Position numbers and translations under genes: made by a program | Notes under the pieces: generated by a model | The model's database searches: none | What the model saw: only the letters and a program-made list of their open reading frames with translations | Told to the model about the DNA's origin: nothing | Shown: in pieces, positions 59,079-64,000 of the stretch | Layout of the letters: the number at the start of each line of letters is the position of its first letter | Position numbering within the stretch: position 1 is the stretch's first letter | Source: Nymphaea colorata | Taxonomy: Eukaryota; Streptophyta; Magnoliopsida; Nymphaeales; Nymphaeaceae | Assembly: GCF_008831285.2 (NCBI RefSeq) | Contig: NC_045145.1 | Coordinates: forward strand, 20,972,040-21,036,039 | Length of the DNA: 64,000 nt | Direction: 5' to 3'

Positions 59079-62000
59079 TTAAACACTTATATTTCTTGAC
59101 TGGATAATCTTCCTGCAGTGCCTCAAATCATTCAATGCTGTCCATGCATTGAGCAAATCCTTATCCAGATCATTGCTTCTTCCTTCACAGGAAATCAGAC
59201 CTCTGCTTTCCATATCCATCAAAAGTATTTCCCCCTTAACATGATTATCCTCCTTTGAGAGAGCATCAATAAGTGAAATATAGGTTGTGATGTTAGGCCA
59301 AAGTTTCTTCTGTTTCATCTCGTCATACAAATCAAAAGCCACAGAAACCTGGCCCTTCTTACAGAAACCTGAGATAAGAACATTATAGGTAACAACATCA
59401 AGTTCCATGCCATATTCTGTCATCATCTCATGCAATCTAAGAGCATCATAAAGCTTGGCTTCTTTACAGAGTCGATCGACCAGAGTAGTAAAAGTGGCGA
59501 TTGTAGGAACTAACCCATTTTGAAGCATATTACAGAAGAGCACTATCGCTTCTTCAAGTTTTCCACTCTTGCAAAGGCCTCTAACCACAGCACTTTCTGC
59601 TACCTCCTGAGGGACCAGTCCTATTTTTACCATTTCATCTCTCAGTCTGAAAGCTTCTTGTACATCACCTATCCTGCATTTCCCATTAATCAATGTAATA
59701 TAGTGAGTATGCTTTGGAACAATTCCTCTCTCCAACATCACATGTAAAATCTTACAAGCTTCCTGTATATCTCCTTTTCTATTAAAACCATCAATTATAG
59801 AACTGTAGATCGCTGCATCTGGCAAGACCCCAAATAAGATCATACAGTTCACCAGGAGCATGGCATTCTTCATGTCACACTTCTCACAGAATTTGCTTAT
59901 GAGCATGCTAAATATTGCTTGATCAGGGATAATACCACCAAGAACCATCTTACGCAAGAATTTTAGTCCAATGTCCATCATGCCACTTTCACATAGACCA
60001 CCAATGAGTCCATTATATGTTAAAAGATCAAGAATGAAACCAGAACGAATAATTTTATTGTAAAGACTGAGGGATCTGCTTATTAGGTTCTGTTTGGCAT
60101 ATCCATGCACAAGAATATTGTTGGTAACCATGGTTGGACACAAACCCATATTTAGCATTGACATGCATAATTTTTCTGCCACCAGAATTTTTCCAACCTT
60201 AGAGAATCCATCAATTAGCACATTGAACACAATACCATCAGGAAAAATTCCCTTTTCCAACATCTCCTCATACAAATAAACAGCTCCTTTCAGTTGCCGT
60301 GCCTTGAAGAAACCATCAATCAAACAAGTGTAGGTGATGACATTTGGAGATAATCCCCTTTCTTGCAAATGTTGAAAAAGAGCGATTGCTGGAAGTAACT
60401 TACCACAATGAACAAATGCATTAATAAGAATGTTGTATGACCAGATATCAGGAAATATACTATGTTCAACCATCTTCCTGTATAGACTTATGATCTCTTT
60501 CAATTTTCCTGCCTTAGACAGAGCATGCAGAAATATATTGTACATAACATTATCAATTATAACAGCGTTCCCATTGCTTTTCTGAAAGAACTCAACAGCC
60601 TCCTTTAGATTTCCACCTCTACAGAGGCCTTTTAGTAGAATCCCATAACTGAATATGCTAGGCAAGCTTCCCTGCTTCACCATGTTATCATTAACCGCAA
60701 GTGCACTTAGTACATCACCTTTGCTGCAATAACCATTCATCATACAATCAAATGTAACAACATTAGGTCTCAAGCCAATTCTAGTCATATGTTGCATAAA
60801 CTCTTCAGCTTCCTGCAACTTTCCACTTCGACAAAGTGCACCTAAAAGCATATTGCATGTGACCAAATCAGCAGCATGACCGCTTTTATTCATTTCAGCA
60901 TACACTTTCACTGATTCATTTACTTTCCCCAGCTTACAGTATGTGGAGATTAAGGTTGCATATACAACTCTATTTGGGGCAATTCCATCTTTCTGCATCC
61001 TACAGAGTACTTCCTCCGCCAAGCATGACCTGCCTAACTTACGACATCCATTTATTATAGCAGAATAGGTGATCACATCAGGCTTGATGCCACGATCCAG
61101 CATCTGATAGAGCAACTGTATAGCTTTGTGCAAGTTGCCTCTCTTGCAAAGGCCATCAACCAGACTCGTGTATATTACATGCTCAGCAGATAGGCCTTTT
61201 CTTTCCAGTCTCTCAAACATACCTGTGGCAGCTTCCAAATTGCCAACTTTGCATAGCCCATTTATAGTAGCACCATAGCTTATCTCATTAGCATCAAGAC
61301 CAACCTCCTCCATTTTGTCCAAAAGTTTAAGCGCTTTTTTTATTTCTCTACTGCGACAGAATCCATCAATCAATATGTTGTAACTAACATGGTTTGGGAT
61401 TACACCAAAATGCAACATTTCGTTTAAAACTTGAAGTGCAGCATTAATATTCCCCGCTTTGCAGAACCCATTAATCACTGTGTTGTAACTAACTTGATTA
61501 AGAGCAACGTGCCTCCTCCTCATTCTCTTTAGAACTAAATAAGCTTCTATGGTTCGATTGCTTCTACACAAACTGTTAATGAGTATATTATACAAACAAC
61601 AATCCGGCTTAATACCTTTGGTTAGCATTTCATCAAGAAGCTTCATTGCCTTCTTAAATTTCCCTCCTTTGCAGTAGCAATCAATCAATGTATTATATGT
61701 GACAATGGTTGGATTGTAACCTAACTCTTCCATTTTCTTAAGAAAATACCCTGCCTTTCTAAGTTTCCGCTCCGCACAAAGTGCATTAAGAACGATATTC
61801 ATGGTCCCAATGTTGGGACTGATACCAGACGCCAAAATTTCCTTGAAGAACAACCATACGGATGCCATTCTACCTCTCTCCATGATCCCTGAGAGAATGT
61901 CATTACAAGAGTAAATTGATGCAGTAAATTTTCTCTTCTTCATCATCCTGAAAACCTCTAGAGCATCACTAACCAACCCCTCCTGCACGTACACCCTGAT

Positions 62001-62273
62001 CAAAAGATCAAAAACAGACGGGTTCGAACTACATAGACGATATGTGCACATCAAGTCACAAAAAATCAGTCGAGATTCGGTTCCCATCTTCACCAACTGC
62101 TTTAAGACGCCCTTGGCGTAGTCATACATTCTGGCCTTCACCAAGACATGGGCAGTGGTGCAGAAGCAAAAGGAGCTAATTCCAGCAATTTCATCTTGCT
62201 TGTAGACCCAATTAAGGTATTTAAGCGCAAGCTTACCATGAATAACCCTGAGCGGCCTCAAACTGTATTTCAT
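59079..62273 (-). CDS. P-class pentatricopeptide repeat protein, At5g55840-like, 1,064 aa
   Basis: A single uninterrupted exon from the ATG at 62273. After about 95 residues the protein is an array of roughly 26 P-type 35-residue PPR motifs, with the consensus seen in VTYNTLIDCYCKGGKFKKAM and VSYNTVINGFCKAGNINAAL. There is no E or DYW domain, so it should bind a specific organellar RNA to stabilise, splice or translate it, not to edit it. The start, with KLALKYLNWVYKQ, TTAHVLVKARMYDYAKGVLK, TYRLCSSNPSVFDLLIRVY and the tail after the last repeat, agrees with Arabidopsis At5g55840 as I remember it, and length and intronless structure fit. RNA-contact positions (residues 5 and 35 of each motif) are largely N, T, S and D as required. 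N-terminal targeting to mitochondria or plastids cannot be decided: the leader is basic and short. Confidence 0.9.
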   Translation of the reverse strand: MKYSLRPLRVIHGKLALKYLNWVYKQDEIAGISSFCFCTTAHVLVKARMYDYAKGVLKQLVKMGTESRLIFCDLMCTYRLCSSNPSVFDLLIRVYVQEGLVSDALEVFRMMKKRKFTASIYSCNDILSGIMERGRMASVWLFFKEILASGISPNIGTMNIVLNALCAERKLRKAGYFLKKMEELGYNPTIVTYNTLIDCYCKGGKFKKAMKLLDEMLTKGIKPDCCLYNILINSLCRSNRTIEAYLVLKRMRRRHVALNQVSYNTVINGFCKAGNINAALQVLNEMLHFGVIPNHVSYNILIDGFCRSREIKKALKLLDKMEEVGLDANEISYGATINGLCKVGNLEAATGMFERLERKGLSAEHVIYTSLVDGLCKRGNLHKAIQLLYQMLDRGIKPDVITYSAIINGCRKLGRSCLAEEVLCRMQKDGIAPNRVVYATLISTYCKLGKVNESVKVYAEMNKSGHAADLVTCNMLLGALCRSGKLQEAEEFMQHMTRIGLRPNVVTFDCMMNGYCSKGDVLSALAVNDNMVKQGSLPSIFSYGILLKGLCRGGNLKEAVEFFQKSNGNAVIIDNVMYNIFLHALSKAGKLKEIISLYRKMVEHSIFPDIWSYNILINAFVHCGKLLPAIALFQHLQERGLSPNVITYTCLIDGFFKARQLKGAVYLYEEMLEKGIFPDGIVFNVLIDGFSKVGKILVAEKLCMSMLNMGLCPTMVTNNILVHGYAKQNLISRSLSLYNKIIRSGFILDLLTYNGLIGGLCESGMMDIGLKFLRKMVLGGIIPDQAIFSMLISKFCEKCDMKNAMLLVNCMILFGVLPDAAIYSSIIDGFNRKGDIQEACKILHVMLERGIVPKHTHYITLINGKCRIGDVQEAFRLRDEMVKIGLVPQEVAESAVVRGLCKSGKLEEAIVLFCNMLQNGLVPTIATFTTLVDRLCKEAKLYDALRLHEMMTEYGMELDVVTYNVLISGFCKKGQVSVAFDLYDEMKQKKLWPNITTYISLIDALSKEDNHVKGEILLMDMESRGLISCEGRSNDLDKDLLNAWTALNDLRHCRKIIQSRNISV

Positions 62274-64000
62274 TTGGTTCAGGGATTCCCATCTATGGAT
62301 GGTGAGTATAGTGTAAATGCTGCTTTCAACACCTTGGTCTTCTTACCCGCAGTTTTACACATACCAACAAAATATAGAAACCAAAGAAGAAAGAAAAACA
62401 CAACAAACTGACCGAGTTAGTTTCACTATAAAATAAGGAACAGAAATTTTATGGGAAACGACGGGCACCTGTGTTGGATTTTTTCTTTGCTTCTCTACAA
62501 ATCTTCTCCCATGATGCTATTCTACGTGAGGGCGCCGTCCCGAAGTTGATATTTGCATGAGAATTTGAAATTTTGCCCCGAACTAGCCATAACCTAAATG
62601 TTGGTCTCTTGGAACTTATTGAATACATATTCTGGACTCTGATGAAAGTTGCACTAACATGTGGAACAGAGTGAGGACTTTCTGAACTCAAGAGACATCA
62701 AAAGAAACCCTCTGTACAAAAAGAATGAAAAACACCCAGTAGGAATTTGACCGGTACAGAGGATTACGAGAACAACCCTTAGAAGAAGAAACATCAAAAC
62801 ATTCTAAAAGGATGCAAGGAAAGAGCGCGACCAATGGCGGAGACACAGGCAACGAAAGTTTGGAGACGGGTTAAACCTCGTGATCCATACGCGTTGTCGA
62901 TCTTCCCCAGGAATGCACTGCGGCAAGCAACACCATATGCCCGACCGGGTCCGGCTTGTATCGTATTCCTGTTGGTAGGTTTTGGACCCAACTGGATTCA
63001 AACCTCGAATCCAGATGTAAATAAGCCGATTATGTAGCCCATGTGAGTGGATAATCTGCGACCCTGAGATACGACTCAAACCCATACGAAATGCTGTTAG
63101 TGTCCGGATCCAAATACGTTAGGACTTAGAACAGGAAATCCAAAAATGGCAGGGCTTTATTTTCTTGAACGTTGACAAACTCCGCCCCGATCTATGGATT
63201 TATAAATTAAACTTTTTTCAATACAAAAAGAGTAAAAGAAGGATTCAATTGTGGATCTTACGTCTGACTAAAATCCTTAGTTTGATAAACTTTACCATAG
63301 AGCTCGTCACATCAGCAAGCATGCTACACCGGATCTAAAGCTACATTCGATGCTCCTCGTATGTGAGGATCTTAGATAAATCAGGGATAGGTGAACCAGC
63401 ACCCCTCGGGGATCTGAGATCCACATCACCTTGTAAGAACTATGGATTTGGTAGTTGGATAACATCACCACGGATCTCAAGTCTGCAAGAATCAAACAGC
63501 CTAAATATCCGATCTAAAAAGAAGGGAAGGCTTGCCATTTGCTTGATTACCAAGAATTCCCTTCATATGCAGGGACTGAGCCAGGGGCCGGCAGCGGCCT
63601 TGGCCCACCCCCTCAAAAAAATTAAAAATTTACATGTTAATTTAAAACAAATATTTATCTTATATAAAAAAATTTAAAAATAATATTTCAATCCCTGTCA
63701 AAATTTTGGAGTCATAATTTGGCCCTTTCATGAAAAATTTTTAGCTTCTCCCCTCTTCATATGTGAAAGGGATTTCTAACTTCGCTCCTCTTCATATGTG
63801 AAAGAGACATAAATGCTCGGTCTCAGACATTTTTAGGCTTCCCTCTTCTTCTGCCAACTCTCTCCCCTGGGTGGGTTCGACTTACACTCAGTAGCATAGC
63901 CATATATAGGCTGGCATGGTCTGCTGCCCATGCCAACAACAAATTTTTTATTTATTTTTACATAAATTTCTTACAATTGTTTACTTATTTATATATATTG
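62274..64000. other. Upstream region of the PPR gene and right window edge
   Basis: The first few hundred bases are the probable leader and promoter of the minus-strand PPR gene. From 63240 to 63500 'agatc'-rich words recur, as near 1600-1760. No supported gene is present. Confidence 0.45.
63565..64000. mobile_element. Transposon-like repeats at the right edge, incomplete
   Basis: At 63568-63620 the words cagggactgagccaggggcc and ccttggcccaccccctcaaaa resemble the conserved end of a widespread plant DNA-transposon family that begins CAGGGGCGGAGCCAGG. At 63890-63950 gtagcatagccatatatagg and ggctggcatggtctgctgccc resemble another common plant repeat. A short direct repeat, cctcttcatatgtgaaag, is present near 63754 and 63788. 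The second element runs off the window, so ends and target duplications cannot be checked. Confidence 0.4.

Noticed and set aside
62794-63085. Arg-rich frames on both strands near 62.8-63.1 kb
   Set aside because: Mirror frames of a moderately GC-rich stretch upstream of the PPR gene; no motif.
1-64000. tRNA, rRNA or snRNA genes
   Set aside because: I looked for GGTTCRANNCC-type B boxes and cloverleaf arms and for conserved rRNA words; no convincing candidate was seen by eye.

Overview
The window is nuclear DNA of a flowering plant. Genes are split by GT-AG introns that are AT-rich and often over 1 kb. The proteins are land-plant types: PLS- and P-class PPR proteins, chloroplast IGPS, CCB4, a NOI/RIN4-family peptide, a beta-subfamily p24 and a SAWADEE protein. 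Spacers carry (TA)n and (GA)n microsatellites and small transposon relics. Base composition and intron sizes do not fix the species; a non-grass, possibly early-diverging angiosperm is only an impression.

Layout, left to right: (1) 230-394 +, last coding exon of a LACS8/9-type long-chain acyl-CoA synthetase. (2) 2082-3926 -, intronless PLS-class PPR gene whose 5' end lies in a 118-bp tandem duplication. (3) 5310-14164 +, 12-exon plastid SET-domain methyltransferase (LSMT-like), with a solo LTR in intron 4 and a palindromic repeat in intron 10. (4) 18047-22769 +, 10-exon indole-3-glycerol-phosphate synthase with one apparent GC-AG intron. (5) 24463-28489 +, 4-exon SAWADEE-domain protein. (6) 31331-36086 +, 8-exon CCB4 (cytochrome b6 heme c(i) assembly). 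(7) 40963-42920 +, 4-exon p24-beta cargo receptor. (8) 45197-50606 -, 3-exon NOI/RIN4-family gene whose first coding exon is 9 bp. (9) 53947-55000 +, 2-exon small single-pass membrane protein of unknown function. (10) 56965-57992, a complete 1,028-bp hAT-like non-autonomous transposon with an exact 8-bp target duplication and a captured, broken piece of a short-chain dehydrogenase gene. (11) 59079-62273 -, intronless 1,064-aa P-class PPR gene resembling Arabidopsis At5g55840. The right edge holds transposon-like repeats.

These are independent single-copy-type genes, not a cluster or operon. Four products (SET methyltransferase, IGPS, CCB4, and perhaps one PPR) are expected in organelles. I saw no gene cluster that looks like an undescribed system. 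The most distinctive items are the gene-capturing hAT element, the 9-bp coding exon, the GC-AG intron and the duplicated PPR 5' end. Exon coordinates were worked out by hand from splice motifs, reading-frame continuity and remembered family sequences, without transcript data.
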